Assembly (NCBI RefSeq): GCF_001423965.1
Contig: NZ_LMPV01000008.1
Coordinates: forward strand, 124,001 to 188,000
Direction: 5' to 3'
DNA: 64,000 bases
Origin: Exiguobacterium sp. Leaf196
GTDB taxonomy: Bacteria; Bacillota; Bacilli; Exiguobacteriales; Exiguobacteriaceae
Numbering within the stretch: the first letter of the stretch is position 1; every line of letters begins with the position of its first letter. Under the pieces are notes generated by a model. That model saw only the letters and a list, made by a program, of their open reading frames with translations, searched no databases and had not been told where the DNA came from. The position numbers and the translations under genes are program-made. Positions 18,146 to 27,341 of this stretch are shown piece by piece.

Positions 18146-19606
18146 TCAAGCAGGAGGAAACAAGAATCGCTTCAGCGACTTAATACGATGTTTAGGCGTC
18201 AGCAGTAACAGTTGATCATTGCCTTCAAGAGCAGTGTCGCCACGGGGAGTAATGATATGATCATCGCGAATGATGGCGGTAATCAAAAACTCTTGCGGTA
18301 GATCGATTTCTGATATCGTCGTTCCGATGAACGGATGGGACATCGGTAACGTCAATTCAATGATTTCTGCGTTCGGTTTACCGATCGACATGAACTCAAT
18401 GACCGTATGGATAGCAGAAGTCTGTGTCTCGTTGAGACGTAACCGTTCGGAAAGGAATGTCAACATACTCCCTTGAATCAGTGTCGATAGTAGAACTGTA
18501 AAGAACACGATATTGAAAATCATCGATGCATTCTCGATGTCGGCAACGAGTGGGTATGTCGCAAGAATGATCGGTACCGCTCCTTTTAGACCAGCAAAAG
18601 AAATAAAGACCTTCTCTTGCCACGAATAACGAAACGGCAATAAGCTAATCCAAACGGACAGCGGTCGAGCAATGAAAATCAAAATCAACGCAAGGGCAAC
18701 GGAAGACAGGATAACCCGGATATCGAGCAATTGTTTCGGGAAGACGAGCAACCCGAGAACAATGAACATTCCGATTTGAGCTAGGTGTGCCATACTCATC
18801 GTAAAGCGGACGAGCGTCTGACGGTAGACGAGTTCATGATTACTGATATAGATTGCTGTCACATAAACGGCGAGAAATCCACTAGCATGAAATGTATCAG
18901 CTAACCCGAAAGACAAGAAAGCAAACGACATGAGTAAAATCGGATAAAAGCTCGAGGAAGATAAGTCAATCCGATTGATCAAGGTTGAAGCTGTCCATCC
19001 AATGAATAGACCGATTAAAAGCCCCATCGACATTTCCCAAACGAGTGAACTGAGTCCCATCAAGAGTGATGCTTCTTCAGGATTCGTCACGAATTCAAGG
19101 AATAAGACGGTCAAAAAGACAGCCATGGGGTCATTCGTTCCAGATTCAACTTCGAGTGTTGACCCTACCTTACGTCGGATCGGTTGTCCACTTAAGACAG
19201 AAAAGATGGCAGCAGCATCCGTCGATCCTACGATTGCGCCAAGTAAAAAGGCATTCGCCCAACTGAAGCCAAGAATGTAATGGGAGGCAACTGCAACGAT
19301 GGAAGTAGCAATGAAGACTCCGAACGTTGCAAGAGAAAGCGAAGGTGCGAGCTCGTGTCGCACTTCTTTCCACGCTGTTTGCAGACCACCTTCAAACAGA
19401 ATGATGATCAGAGCGACAGTTCCAAGAAGCTGGGCAAGTTCCGCATCGTCAAAGCGAATGAAACCCGTAATATCACTTCCGGCAATCATACCAAGAGCGA
19501 TAAAAATCAATAGAGCAGGAATATTCAGACGACTTGATAACTTCGTCGTCCACACAGCGGCGAACAATAGTATACCAATCAATAAAATCGTGAATTGTAA
19601 GGACAT
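18146..19606 (-). CDS. cation/proton antiporter (CPA1, NhaP/CvrA type) with RCK_C domain
   Basis: A 486-residue protein: about twelve membrane segments from residue 4 to about 385, then a soluble TrkA_C (RCK_C) domain ending GDTALEGNDQLLLLTPKHRIKSL. The transport core shows the GSTDAAAIFSVL motif (about 127-138) with the ion-binding aspartate, followed by VESGTNDPMAVFLTVLF, and LKGAVPIIL near residue 330. The RCK_C domain points to potassium/proton exchange controlled by nucleotides such as c-di-AMP or by pH (family knowledge). The ATG at 19606 follows AGGAG. It stands alone and is convergent with the DedA gene. Confidence 0.9.
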   Translation of the reverse strand: MSLQFTILLIGILLFAAVWTTKLSSRLNIPALLIFIALGMIAGSDITGFIRFDDAELAQLLGTVALIIILFEGGLQTAWKEVRHELAPSLSLATFGVFIATSIVAVASHYILGFSWANAFLLGAIVGSTDAAAIFSVLSGQPIRRKVGSTLEVESGTNDPMAVFLTVLFLEFVTNPEEASLLMGLSSLVWEMSMGLLIGLFIGWTASTLINRIDLSSSSFYPILLMSFAFLSFGLADTFHASGFLAVYVTAIYISNHELVYRQTLVRFTMSMAHLAQIGMFIVLGLLVFPKQLLDIRVILSSVALALILIFIARPLSVWISLLPFRYSWQEKVFISFAGLKGAVPIILATYPLVADIENASMIFNIVFFTVLLSTLIQGSMLTFLSERLRLNETQTSAIHTVIEFMSIGKPNAEIIELTLPMSHPFIGTTISEIDLPQEFLITAIIRDDHIITPRGDTALEGNDQLLLLTPKHRIKSLKRFLFPPA

Positions 19607-19685
19607 GGCATCAAGCTCCTATTCAATAAAGAATCTTCTAGTTTCATGATACAACAATCCCGATGAAAAGACTCGGATAACGATT

Positions 19686-19702
19686 GTTCAATATTTTCCA
19701 CC
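19686..19702. promoter_or_regulatory. 17-bp operator-like motif, copy 2 (binding-protein gene)
   Basis: GTTCAATATTTTCCACC, identical to 13652-13668 before the permease operon. It lies 27 bases upstream of the cre site and 95 bases before the lipoprotein start. Confidence 0.6.
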
Positions 19703-19728
19703 ACACCGGACAACTTTCTCTCTCTTCA

Positions 19729-19744
19729 TTGCAAACGTTTTCAT
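19729..19744. promoter_or_regulatory. catabolite-responsive element (cre)
   Basis: TTGCAAACGTTTTCAT fits the CcpA operator consensus WTGNAANCGNWNNCWW at every fixed position. Placed about 50 bases before the sugar-binding lipoprotein start, it should repress that gene when preferred sugars are present. Confidence 0.8.
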
Positions 19745-19796
19745 TTATTGTGAAGGTGTAGCACGTAAATGAAACGAAATCAGGGAGGGAATCCGA

Positions 19797-21077
19797 ATGC
19801 GTAAAAGAAGATGGGCAGCATTACCTGTCGTCACAACGGCGATGGTCGTCGCTTTGGCAGCATGTGGTGGCGGTACATTGAATAGCGATGACTCGAAAGA
19901 TAGTGGTTCAAAAGATGGTAAGACGCTCAACGTATTCCAATTCAAGGCTGAAATCGCAAAAGACATGGAAAAAATGGCAAAAGCGTATGAGAAGGAGACG
20001 GGGACGAAAGTCGTCGTACAAACAGTTGGTGGTGGATCGGATTATGGTGCTGCCTTGAAGTCGCAGTTTGCCTCTGGGAATGAACCGGATGTCTTTAACA
20101 ACGGTGGCTTTACGGAAGCAAAAACATGGCAGGATAAATTAGAAGATTTGTCAGACGAAAAATGGGTCGGTGATCTAACGGACCTATCAAAAGAGCCGAT
20201 GACGATTGATGGAAAGTTATACGGCATGCCGATGAACCTTGAAGGATACGGCTTCATCTACAACAAAGATATCTTCAAAAAAGCAGGCATCACAGAGCTT
20301 CCAAAAACATTAACGGAATTAACGGATGCATCTAAAAAGTTGAAAGCAGATGGTGTGACGCCGTTTTCGATCGGATATGGAGAGTGGTGGATTCTTGGAA
20401 ACCACCTAATGAACATTCCGGTCGCACAGCAGGATGATCCAGATCAGTTCATCGCGGACTTGAATGCTGGAAAAGCTAAATTCGAAGATAACAAACAGTT
20501 CAAGGAATTCATGAATCTGTTTGATTTGACGATTAAGTACGGGAATAAAAATCCGTTAACGACGGATTACAACACACAAGTTTCTCAGTTCGCTGAAGGT
20601 AAGACAGCGATGATTCAACAAGGGAACTGGGCACAGCAATTGATCACAGATGTGAATCCGGATATCAATATGGGCTTCATCCCGATGCCAATCAATGACG
20701 ATAAAGAAAAAATGGATCGTCTCCCTGTTGGCGTACCAAATAACTGGGTCGTCAATAAAAACTCGAAGAATAAAGCAGAAGCGAAAAAATTCCTCGAGTG
20801 GATGGCGACATCTGATACAGGAAAAGACTACATGGTCAACAAATTCAAGTTTATTCCGGCCTTCAAATCAATCGAAGCAAAAGATTTAGGACCGCTTGCG
20901 GATGATATCCAAGCGTACTCGAAAGCTGATAAAACGATCTCATGGAACTGGTTCAAGTATCCGGATGGTGCAGTAAACGAGTTTGGTGCGATCATGCAGG
21001 CATACGTCGGTAAGCAAAAAACAGCTGACGAGATGCTACAAGATTTCACGAAAACATGGGACAAAATGAAGAAATAA
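19797..21077 (+). CDS. sugar-binding lipoprotein of an ABC transporter (family 1 solute-binding protein)
   Basis: A 426-residue exported lipoprotein. The signal peptide (KRRW, hydrophobic 8-22) ends in a lipobox with Cys23 (ALAACGGG), followed by a flexible Ser/Asp/Lys linker. The mature part has the MalE-like pattern: KTLNVFQFKAEIAKDMEKMAKAYE at the N terminus, GKLYGMPMNLEGYGFIYNKDIF in the hinge region, and the GKTAMIQQGNW motif near residue 265. It binds an oligosaccharide or similar solute outside the cell. Gene order and the shared upstream 17-mer suggest that it serves the permeases at 13740-15511. The ATG follows AGGGAGGGA. A terminator follows. Confidence 0.9.
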   Translation: MRKRRWAALPVVTTAMVVALAACGGGTLNSDDSKDSGSKDGKTLNVFQFKAEIAKDMEKMAKAYEKETGTKVVVQTVGGGSDYGAALKSQFASGNEPDVFNNGGFTEAKTWQDKLEDLSDEKWVGDLTDLSKEPMTIDGKLYGMPMNLEGYGFIYNKDIFKKAGITELPKTLTELTDASKKLKADGVTPFSIGYGEWWILGNHLMNIPVAQQDDPDQFIADLNAGKAKFEDNKQFKEFMNLFDLTIKYGNKNPLTTDYNTQVSQFAEGKTAMIQQGNWAQQLITDVNPDINMGFIPMPINDDKEKMDRLPVGVPNNWVVNKNSKNKAEAKKFLEWMATSDTGKDYMVNKFKFIPAFKSIEAKDLGPLADDIQAYSKADKTISWNWFKYPDGAVNEFGAIMQAYVGKQKTADEMLQDFTKTWDKMKK

Positions 21078-21087
21078 GAAGTGATTC

Positions 21088-21136
21088 AAAAAAACATGCC
21101 TGTTCCGATCAACTGACGGAACAGGCATGTTTTTTA
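21088..21136. terminator. bidirectional terminator
   Basis: AAAACATGCCTGTTCCG pairs with GGAACAGGCATGTTTT across a 10-base loop, with A and T runs on either side. It serves the lipoprotein gene and the convergent permease gene. Confidence 0.9.
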
Positions 21137-22426
21137 TTATAGGAAAAATAATTGGATGAAGAAGAGAAGCGCAAATACATAGATGAGTGGATGGACGCGC
21201 TCTTTTTGGATGGCTTTCATGATCGGATAAACGATGAAGCCGAATGCGATACCGGTTGCGATGCTACCGGATAACGGCATGATCAAGATGACAAGGAAAG
21301 CTGTGAAAGCTTCACTGAAATCATCCCATGGAATCTGTTTGATGTTTTGAATCATAAAGGCACCGACTAGAATCAACGCGGGTGCGGTAATCGCGGGAAC
21401 ACTTGAAATCGATTGAACGAACGGTCCAAAGATGGCAGATAATGCGAAGAGTATCCCGACCGTCACGGACGTGAGTCCAGTCCGACCACCCGCAGCAACA
21501 CCTGCTGCAGATTCTACATAAGCAGTTGTTGGACTTGTTCCGAACAAGGAACCGGCAACCATCGCAGTCGAATCAGATAATAGTGCGCGTTCACTATTTT
21601 TCAATGATCCATCTTCTTCAATCAATCCAGCTTGTTCACCGACAGCGACCATCGTACCTGTCGTGTCAAACATCGTTACGAGCACGAAGGAGAGGACGCC
21701 GCTGAATAGCCCGTACTGAAATACGTCCTGAATGGCGTTGAACGGATTAGTGATGATCAATCCTTCCGGAAACGTTGGTAACGCGACGAAGGAATCTGAG
21801 AACTTTAATTCACCTGTCAAAAATGCGATCACACCAGAAAGGATCATGGCGTAAAGGATAGCTCCTGGTACCCGTTTGATCGTCAAGATCGCAGCAACTA
21901 ATAACCCGATGAGTGTGATCAGCGCTTCTGGTGACGTCAAGGCACCAATCGTGACCAGTGTATCTTCACTACCAATGAGAATTCCTGACATCTTGAGACC
22001 AAGTGAAGCGATGAAGAGACCGATTCCACCCGTGATGGCAAGCTTTAAGGTCATCGGAATGATTTCGATCAGTTTCGTACGGATCGGCGAGAGTGACAAC
22101 AATAAGAAGATGACACCAGCGACGAACACGACTGAAAGTGCTGTTTGATATGGAATTTTTTCACCGACGACAAGTGTATATGTGAAGTACGCGTTGAGTC
22201 CCATTCCGGGTGCGACTGCGATCGGTAGATTCGCATAGAACCCCATTAAAAGTGTACCGATCAATGTAGCGATGATCGTCGCAGAAAAAGCTTGGGCTTG
22301 AGGGATACCGGCATCTGCTAAAATCGTCGGATTGACGAGCAAAATGTATGCCATCGTAATAAACGTTACAAATCCGGCTTGAATTTCACGTTTTACGGTT
22401 GTTTGGTGTGCGGCAAGTTTAAACAT
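21137..22426 (-). CDS. NCS2-family purine permease (PbuG/AzgA type)
   Basis: A 429-residue membrane permease with about 12-14 segments. The FVTFITMAYILLVNP motif near the N terminus and APGMGLNAYFTY (about 75-86) are typical of the AzgA-like branch that imports guanine, hypoxanthine or adenine. The start is placed at 22426 because AAGGTGG lies 11 bases upstream; the ATG at 22447 overlaps that site and lacks its own. The upstream region has a promoter and imperfect PurR-box-like elements. No purine riboswitch was found. deoD lies 2.7 kb away on the other strand, consistent with purine salvage. Confidence 0.88.
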   Translation of the reverse strand: MFKLAAHQTTVKREIQAGFVTFITMAYILLVNPTILADAGIPQAQAFSATIIATLIGTLLMGFYANLPIAVAPGMGLNAYFTYTLVVGEKIPYQTALSVVFVAGVIFLLLSLSPIRTKLIEIIPMTLKLAITGGIGLFIASLGLKMSGILIGSEDTLVTIGALTSPEALITLIGLLVAAILTIKRVPGAILYAMILSGVIAFLTGELKFSDSFVALPTFPEGLIITNPFNAIQDVFQYGLFSGVLSFVLVTMFDTTGTMVAVGEQAGLIEEDGSLKNSERALLSDSTAMVAGSLFGTSPTTAYVESAAGVAAGGRTGLTSVTVGILFALSAIFGPFVQSISSVPAITAPALILVGAFMIQNIKQIPWDDFSEAFTAFLVILIMPLSGSIATGIAFGFIVYPIMKAIQKERVHPLIYVFALLFFIQLFFL

Positions 22427-22462
22427 GGATAAAAGAACCACCTTCATAACAAATTGATTAAA

Positions 22463-22506
22463 AGACGAACATTGATGATATTATAGTAAAATTCATTCGG
22501 AATCAA
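22463..22506 (-). promoter_or_regulatory. promoter with PurBox-like inverted repeat for the purine permease
   Basis: On the minus strand TTGATT (22501-22506) and TAATAT (22478-22483) are 17 bases apart. Around them are AGACGAACATT (22463-22473) and ATTCATTCGGAAT (22491-22503), inverted relative to each other and close to the PurR half-site core CGAAC with its complement TTCGG, at nearly the expected spacing. Each has mismatches, so control by PurR is only suggested. Confidence 0.4.
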
Positions 22507-22623
22507 GTCGAAAGAAAAAATAATTTATTATTGCAATCCTGAAAGAGAATATCAGGAAATGATGTAAGCGAATTCAAGGTTATGATACGATTGATTACAA
22601 GAAAAAGGATGGGGGCGCCTTTT

Positions 22624-24387
22624 ATGAAAAGTATCCGGACACGTTTGATTCGTCTCGTTGTCTTAGCGATCTTAATTCCGACAGCCCTCGCGACTTCGAT
22701 TTCCTATCTTTATGTACGACACCAGAACATCGAACAGGCAGAACATTCTAGCCTGAACGTGTTGACTCGGGGAAATACACAGGTGACTCATTATATAGAG
22801 GATATTCGACGTCTATCAACGAGTTTATATGCGAATCGCTCGTTGATGAACATCATGCGTGTCGGAGCGGATCAGGAACTAGACGAATCCGATGGAGTCG
22901 TCTCGCGGGCGATGTTAGGTCTATTTTTATCCCGACAGGATATTGAACAGTTACATTTCGTCATCTTGAATGGCTATTCAGAGTATTCGGTCTACAATAT
23001 GAAAACGACGAGTCGAGGAACATTTGATTGGATGCAAGAAACGGATTATTTTCGATTAATGAAACAAAAAAACAGTTGGTTGATTGACGGAGCTCACCCG
23101 ATCGAACCGTACAATGTGCATACGATGATTCTCGATGAGAAACAAGTCGTCAGTTTTCGTTATCGGATTGATCGTGTCGAGACGGATGAGCCGCTTGGGT
23201 TCCTCTCAGTCGATATTCCGGTTCGGGTATTTGAACAGCAATTAAAATTGTTCGAGAATGATCCGGATGAGTCGCTGTGGCTGATGACCGATCAACGTGT
23301 TCTGGCACAGACTGGAGCAAAGATGGACCTACCTACCGACCAATTCACTGGACAGAGCGGAAGTCTACGTGTCGGAAAATCGTTCATCGTCTACTCGAAA
23401 ACGATGACGAACGGAATCCCGTTGACACTGATCAAACGGATTCCTTATGCATCCGTCATCCAAGGGGCAAACGAGACGGCATTGATTCTCGTACTGATTG
23501 GTCTCGCTTCTCTTATCGTCATGATTATTGCCGCGAGTCTGGTTGCCATGCAAATCACGAAACCGATTAAACAGTTGACGGCAAACGTCTGGCGAGTCGA
23601 ACAGGGTGATTTATCGGCACCGTTCGTTGCCACGACGAATGACGAGATTGGATTACTCAATCGTCAGTTCCAACGCATGATTCAACGGATCGATCGTTTG
23701 ATTAAACGGGAATATCGATTGGCGCTCGAAAATCGGACGAATGAGCTTCGAGCCTTACAATCTCAACTCAATCCTCACTTTTTATTCAACGCCTTGCAAT
23801 CGATCGGAACGACGACGTTACAAGGGGACCGGAAGATCGCGTACCGCTCCATCACCGGATTATCGCAAATGATGCGTTACTCGATGAACAATGAACAAAC
23901 GATCGTAACGTTAAAACAAGAAGTCGATCATCTTCAAGCATACATCCGTCTGCAACAGCAACGTTTTCCTGAGCGATTCCGTTATATCGTCGACGTCCCT
24001 TGGCACCTCAATGACATTGAAGTACCAAAGATGATCTTACAACCGTTTGCTGAAAACTATTTCAAACACGGCTTCCGTCAACAATTAGCGGCGACAGAAA
24101 ACTATCTTGCCTACAAAGTACGGACGGATGGTGGACGTCTCATCATTCAAATCGAGAATAGCGGTGCCGTCCTTGAAACAGGACGACTTGAAGAAATTGA
24201 TCGAAAAATGCGTATGCATCGTAGTCCAGAGGATCTCGAGACGAGCGGGATCGGTCTCCACAATATCTACGAACGTCTCTTGATATTTTACGGGGAGGAA
24301 GCAAGTATGACCCTCTCTTCTCCAGTGACGGAGGGAGGATTCAAAATCGTGATTCGGATTCCATATGAAAAGGGGGATTTGGCATGA
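22624..24387 (+). CDS. YesM-type sensor histidine kinase
   Basis: A 587-residue membrane kinase. It has a TM helix at about 10-30, an extracellular sensor of about 250 residues, and a second TM near residues 283-308. A HAMP domain (ITKPIKQLTANVWRVEQGDLSAPF) follows, then a His_kinase domain with the phospho-accepting His385 in QLNPHFLFNALQS, and an HATPase with N-box (FAENYFKHGF) and GIGLHNIYERL. The start at 22624 fits AAGGATGGGGG upstream; the ATG at 22582 lacks a ribosome site. The stop overlaps the response regulator start (ATGA). YesM kinases usually sense extracellular oligosaccharides, often with a binding protein, so the nearby sugar ABC genes are likely targets (inference). Confidence 0.9.
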   Translation: MKSIRTRLIRLVVLAILIPTALATSISYLYVRHQNIEQAEHSSLNVLTRGNTQVTHYIEDIRRLSTSLYANRSLMNIMRVGADQELDESDGVVSRAMLGLFLSRQDIEQLHFVILNGYSEYSVYNMKTTSRGTFDWMQETDYFRLMKQKNSWLIDGAHPIEPYNVHTMILDEKQVVSFRYRIDRVETDEPLGFLSVDIPVRVFEQQLKLFENDPDESLWLMTDQRVLAQTGAKMDLPTDQFTGQSGSLRVGKSFIVYSKTMTNGIPLTLIKRIPYASVIQGANETALILVLIGLASLIVMIIAASLVAMQITKPIKQLTANVWRVEQGDLSAPFVATTNDEIGLLNRQFQRMIQRIDRLIKREYRLALENRTNELRALQSQLNPHFLFNALQSIGTTTLQGDRKIAYRSITGLSQMMRYSMNNEQTIVTLKQEVDHLQAYIRLQQQRFPERFRYIVDVPWHLNDIEVPKMILQPFAENYFKHGFRQQLAATENYLAYKVRTDGGRLIIQIENSGAVLETGRLEEIDRKMRMHRSPEDLETSGIGLHNIYERLLIFYGEEASMTLSSPVTEGGFKIVIRIPYEKGDLA

Positions 24388-25088
24388 ACGTATTGATCGT
24401 AGATGATGAACGACATGTACGAGAAGCGGTCAAACTGCTCGGAGAATGGGACAGATGGCGTGTTTCAAACCTATACGAGGCGGAACATGGGGAAGAGGCA
24501 AAACGTTTACTGGATACCGGAACGATCGATTTAATGCTGACCGACGTCGAAATGCCTGGACTGGACGGATTAACGTTACTGGAATGGACAAAAAATCATC
24601 ATCCAAAGGTCGTCACGATCGTGCTGACAGGGTATGATGATTATACGTATATGCGGCGTGCCATTTTGCATCAATCCTTTGATTATTTATTGAAGCCAGT
24701 TGATCCAGATGTACTCAATGATGCCTTGTCCCGCGCGATGGAATGTATCCATCCGGTAGTGGAATCAGGGGAAGCGATTGATCAAATCGCAAAATACATC
24801 GAAACGCATTATGCGGAAGAATTGACACTACAATTCATGAGCGAACGGTTTTACTTGAGCCGAGAGTATATATCACGACGCTTCAAACAGCGTTTTTCTG
24901 TTAACTTATCTGATTACATTCAAACAATTCGTTTGAATCGGGCGAAGGAATTGTTGAGCGAGACGGAAGCGCGTATTTATGAAATTGCGCTTGAAGTCGG
25001 ATATCAGGACGATAAGTATTTTCGGAAAGTGTTCAAAAAACAATTCGGTGTCACACCGAACGAGTTTCGTGAATTGTTGTCGATTTAA
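24384..25088 (+). CDS. YesN-type response regulator with AraC helix-turn-helix
   Basis: A 234-residue regulator: receiver domain (about 1-115) with acidic pair Asp7-Asp8, phospho-acceptor Asp54 (LTDVEMPG) and Lys in LLKPVDP; then an AraC DNA-binding domain (about 130-230) with two helix-turn-helix units (LSREYISRRFKQRF and IYEIALEVGYQDDKYFRKVFKKQFGVTP). It is shorter than many YesN proteins because the linker is brief. Coupled by ATGA to the kinase gene. A plausible DNA target is the 17-bp motif repeated before the permease operon and the binding-protein gene, but that is inference. deoD follows after 24 bases, possibly with readthrough. Confidence 0.92.
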   Translation: MNVLIVDDERHVREAVKLLGEWDRWRVSNLYEAEHGEEAKRLLDTGTIDLMLTDVEMPGLDGLTLLEWTKNHHPKVVTIVLTGYDDYTYMRRAILHQSFDYLLKPVDPDVLNDALSRAMECIHPVVESGEAIDQIAKYIETHYAEELTLQFMSERFYLSREYISRRFKQRFSVNLSDYIQTIRLNRAKELLSETEARIYEIALEVGYQDDKYFRKVFKKQFGVTPNEFRELLSI

Positions 25089-25112
25089 ACGACTATCGAG
25101 GAGGAATCGTAC

Positions 25113-25820
25113 ATGAGTGTACACATTAACGCAGCTGAAGGACAAATCGCCGAAACGGTCTTACTTCCAGGAGATCCGTTACGGGCTAAATACATCGCCG
25201 AGACGTTTTTAGAGGATGTTGTTCTCTACAATGAAGTTCGAGGAATGTATGGTTTTACAGGTACTTATAAGGGTAAAAAAGTTTCTGTTCAAGGAACAGG
25301 TATGGGTGTACCATCGATGTCAATCTATGCGAACGAACTCGTTCAGTCGTATGGTACGAAAAACTTGATTCGTGTCGGTACTGCTGGTGGCATTACTCCA
25401 GACGTTAAAGTCCGCGATGTCGTTATCGCAATGAGTGCTTCACATGACATGGCACAAAACCGCGCTCGTTTTAACGGATTAGACTACGCACCGACAGCGT
25501 CTTTTGATCTGTTGCATAAAGCCTATACAGCCGCAAAAGAACAAGGCATCGATGCAAAAGTCGGTCAAATCTTCACGACGGATCAGTTCTATCAAGATGA
25601 TTTTCATCATTTCAAAAAATGGGCAGATTTCGGATGCCTCGCAATCGAGATGGAAGCAGCAGGACTGTATACGCTCGCTGCGAAACATAAGGTAAATGCA
25701 TTGACGATTTTGACGATTTCGGATCATCTGTTGACAGGGGAAGAAACGACATCGGAAGAGCGTCAAACGACATTCAACGACATGATGAAAGTCGCGCTCG
25801 AGACAGCGATTCAATTATAA
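25113..25820 (+). CDS. deoD: purine nucleoside phosphorylase, DeoD type
   Basis: DeoD cleaves purine (deoxy)ribonucleosides with phosphate to free bases and (deoxy)ribose 1-phosphate. The 235-residue protein has the hexameric PNP signatures: [15 protein letters not shown] (phosphate loop, about 16-30), [23 protein letters not shown], and [14 protein letters not shown] near residue 181. The ATG follows GAGGAGG. With the NCS2 purine permease this is part of purine salvage. It begins 24 bases after the response regulator, so it may be in the same transcript, though the functional link is unclear. A terminator follows immediately. Confidence 0.95.
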   Translation: MSVHINAAEGQIAETVLLPGDPLRAKYIAETFLEDVVLYNEVRGMYGFTGTYKGKKVSVQGTGMGVPSMSIYANELVQSYGTKNLIRVGTAGGITPDVKVRDVVIAMSASHDMAQNRARFNGLDYAPTASFDLLHKAYTAAKEQGIDAKVGQIFTTDQFYQDDFHHFKKWADFGCLAIEMEAAGLYTLAAKHKVNALTILTISDHLLTGEETTSEERQTTFNDMMKVALETAIQL

Positions 25821-25825
25821 AGAGC

Positions 25826-25853
25826 AAGACGGAGAATCCTCTCCGTCTTTTTT
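25826..25853 (+). terminator. terminator of deoD
   Basis: The stem AAGACGGAGA / TCTCCGTCTT with a 4-base loop and a T run. Confidence 0.9.
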
Positions 25854-25920
25854 CATATCGAAAAAGAGATATGGTAAGATGAAGGCAGTGTTATAGACCA
25901 GTTAAAGGAGAGATTCTCGG

Positions 25921-27303
25921 ATGGAAACAACGATGACAGAGACAGTTCTTTCAGAACGCTTGCAATTACAACGGCACTTTTTCCGGACAGGGGCAACACG
26001 CAGTCTAGCCTTCCGCTTAAGTATGTTAACGTTCTTACGCCAAGCAATCGAAACACATGAAGCGGCGATTTATGAGGCATTAAAACAAGATCTCAATAAA
26101 GGACAGCATGATGCGTTCACGACGGAAATCGGATTCGTTTACGGAGAGATTCAACGGATGGAGAGACAACTCCGTCGACTGGCAAGACCAAAACGTGTCG
26201 CAACACCGCTTCTGCATATCGGGTCGAAAAGTGAAATCCAATACGAACCTTATGGCAATGTGCTTGTGATTGCACCATGGAACTATCCCTTCCAGCTCGC
26301 ACTTGCTCCTGTCATTGGTGCGATTGCAGCCGGGAATACGGTCGTCCTTAAACCATCCGAGTTGACACCGAATGTCTCTCGCGTATTACGAGAAGTCTTT
26401 GAAACGGCATTCCATGAACGATTCGGAATCGTCATAGAAGGGGATGCTGAAGTCAGCAGTGCCTTATTAAACGAGCGTTTTGACTATATCTTCTTTACGG
26501 GTTCCACACGCGTCGGAAAAATCGTACATCAGGCTGCGGCGAAGCACCTGACGCCTGTCACGCTTGAACTAGGTGGAAAATCTCCGACGATCGTGCACAA
26601 GGATGCAGACCTTCGTCTAGCAGCGAAGCGGATCGCATGGGGAAAATGGTTGAATGCGGGACAGACATGTATCGCTCCGGATTATGTATTGATTCATGAA
26701 GACGTCAAAGAACGCTTCTTACAACTGATAGAAGAAGAAGCCTTCAAACAGTACGGAAACGGCGTAGGCGTCTCTTCATACGTTAAAATCGTATCGGACG
26801 ATCATTTGAATCGTTTAAGCAATTATTTAACGCAAGGAACGATCGAATTCGGTGGACAAGTGGATCCGGAAACACGCAAGATGGCGCCGACCGTCATGAC
26901 TGGTGTAGTAACGGATGCCCCATTGATGCAAGACGAAATCTTCGGACCGATCCTACCAGTGTTGACATACCGTGAAATCGAAGAAGTCATCACATTCGTC
27001 AACGATCGCGATAAACCACTTGCACTTTATCTGTTTACTGAAAATAAAGCCGTCGAGCATCGCGTCCTTGAGCGAATTTCGTTTGGTGGTGGATGCGTCA
27101 ATGACACATTGATGCATGTCGCACAGCACCACTTACCATTTGGTGGAGTCGGAGCGAGTGGAATGGGTGGATATCATGGCAAATATAGTTTCGAGACGTT
27201 CAGTCATCGGAAAGGAATCGTCAAAAATACGACGGCATTTGATTTACCGTTCCGCTACATGCGAACAAATAGCAATTCCAAATGGATGCGCTTTTTGTTA
27301 TGA
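25921..27303 (+). CDS. aldehyde dehydrogenase, class 3-like
   Basis: A 460-residue NAD(P)-dependent aldehyde dehydrogenase of the short class-3 type (YwdH-like). The cofactor segment APWNYPFQLALAP (118-130), general base Glu216 (TLELGGKSP), nucleophile Cys250 (GQTCIAPD) and EIFGPILPV are all present, so the enzyme looks active. Such proteins oxidise medium or long-chain and aromatic aldehydes (family knowledge); the C-terminal basic and hydrophobic tail could touch the membrane. The ATG at 25921 follows AAAGGAGAG. Its relation to the teichoic acid genes that follow is unclear. Confidence 0.92.
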   Translation: METTMTETVLSERLQLQRHFFRTGATRSLAFRLSMLTFLRQAIETHEAAIYEALKQDLNKGQHDAFTTEIGFVYGEIQRMERQLRRLARPKRVATPLLHIGSKSEIQYEPYGNVLVIAPWNYPFQLALAPVIGAIAAGNTVVLKPSELTPNVSRVLREVFETAFHERFGIVIEGDAEVSSALLNERFDYIFFTGSTRVGKIVHQAAAKHLTPVTLELGGKSPTIVHKDADLRLAAKRIAWGKWLNAGQTCIAPDYVLIHEDVKERFLQLIEEEAFKQYGNGVGVSSYVKIVSDDHLNRLSNYLTQGTIEFGGQVDPETRKMAPTVMTGVVTDAPLMQDEIFGPILPVLTYREIEEVITFVNDRDKPLALYLFTENKAVEHRVLERISFGGGCVNDTLMHVAQHHLPFGGVGASGMGGYHGKYSFETFSHRKGIVKNTTAFDLPFRYMRTNSNSKWMRFLL

Positions 27304-27341
27304 TGAGCTGTGATTAATTGACTTAAGAAGGAGCTCTTCAC

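Noticed and set aside
22427-22581. Purine riboswitch before the NCS2 permease
   Set aside because: The conserved core and loop sequences of the purine aptamer are not present in this short leader.
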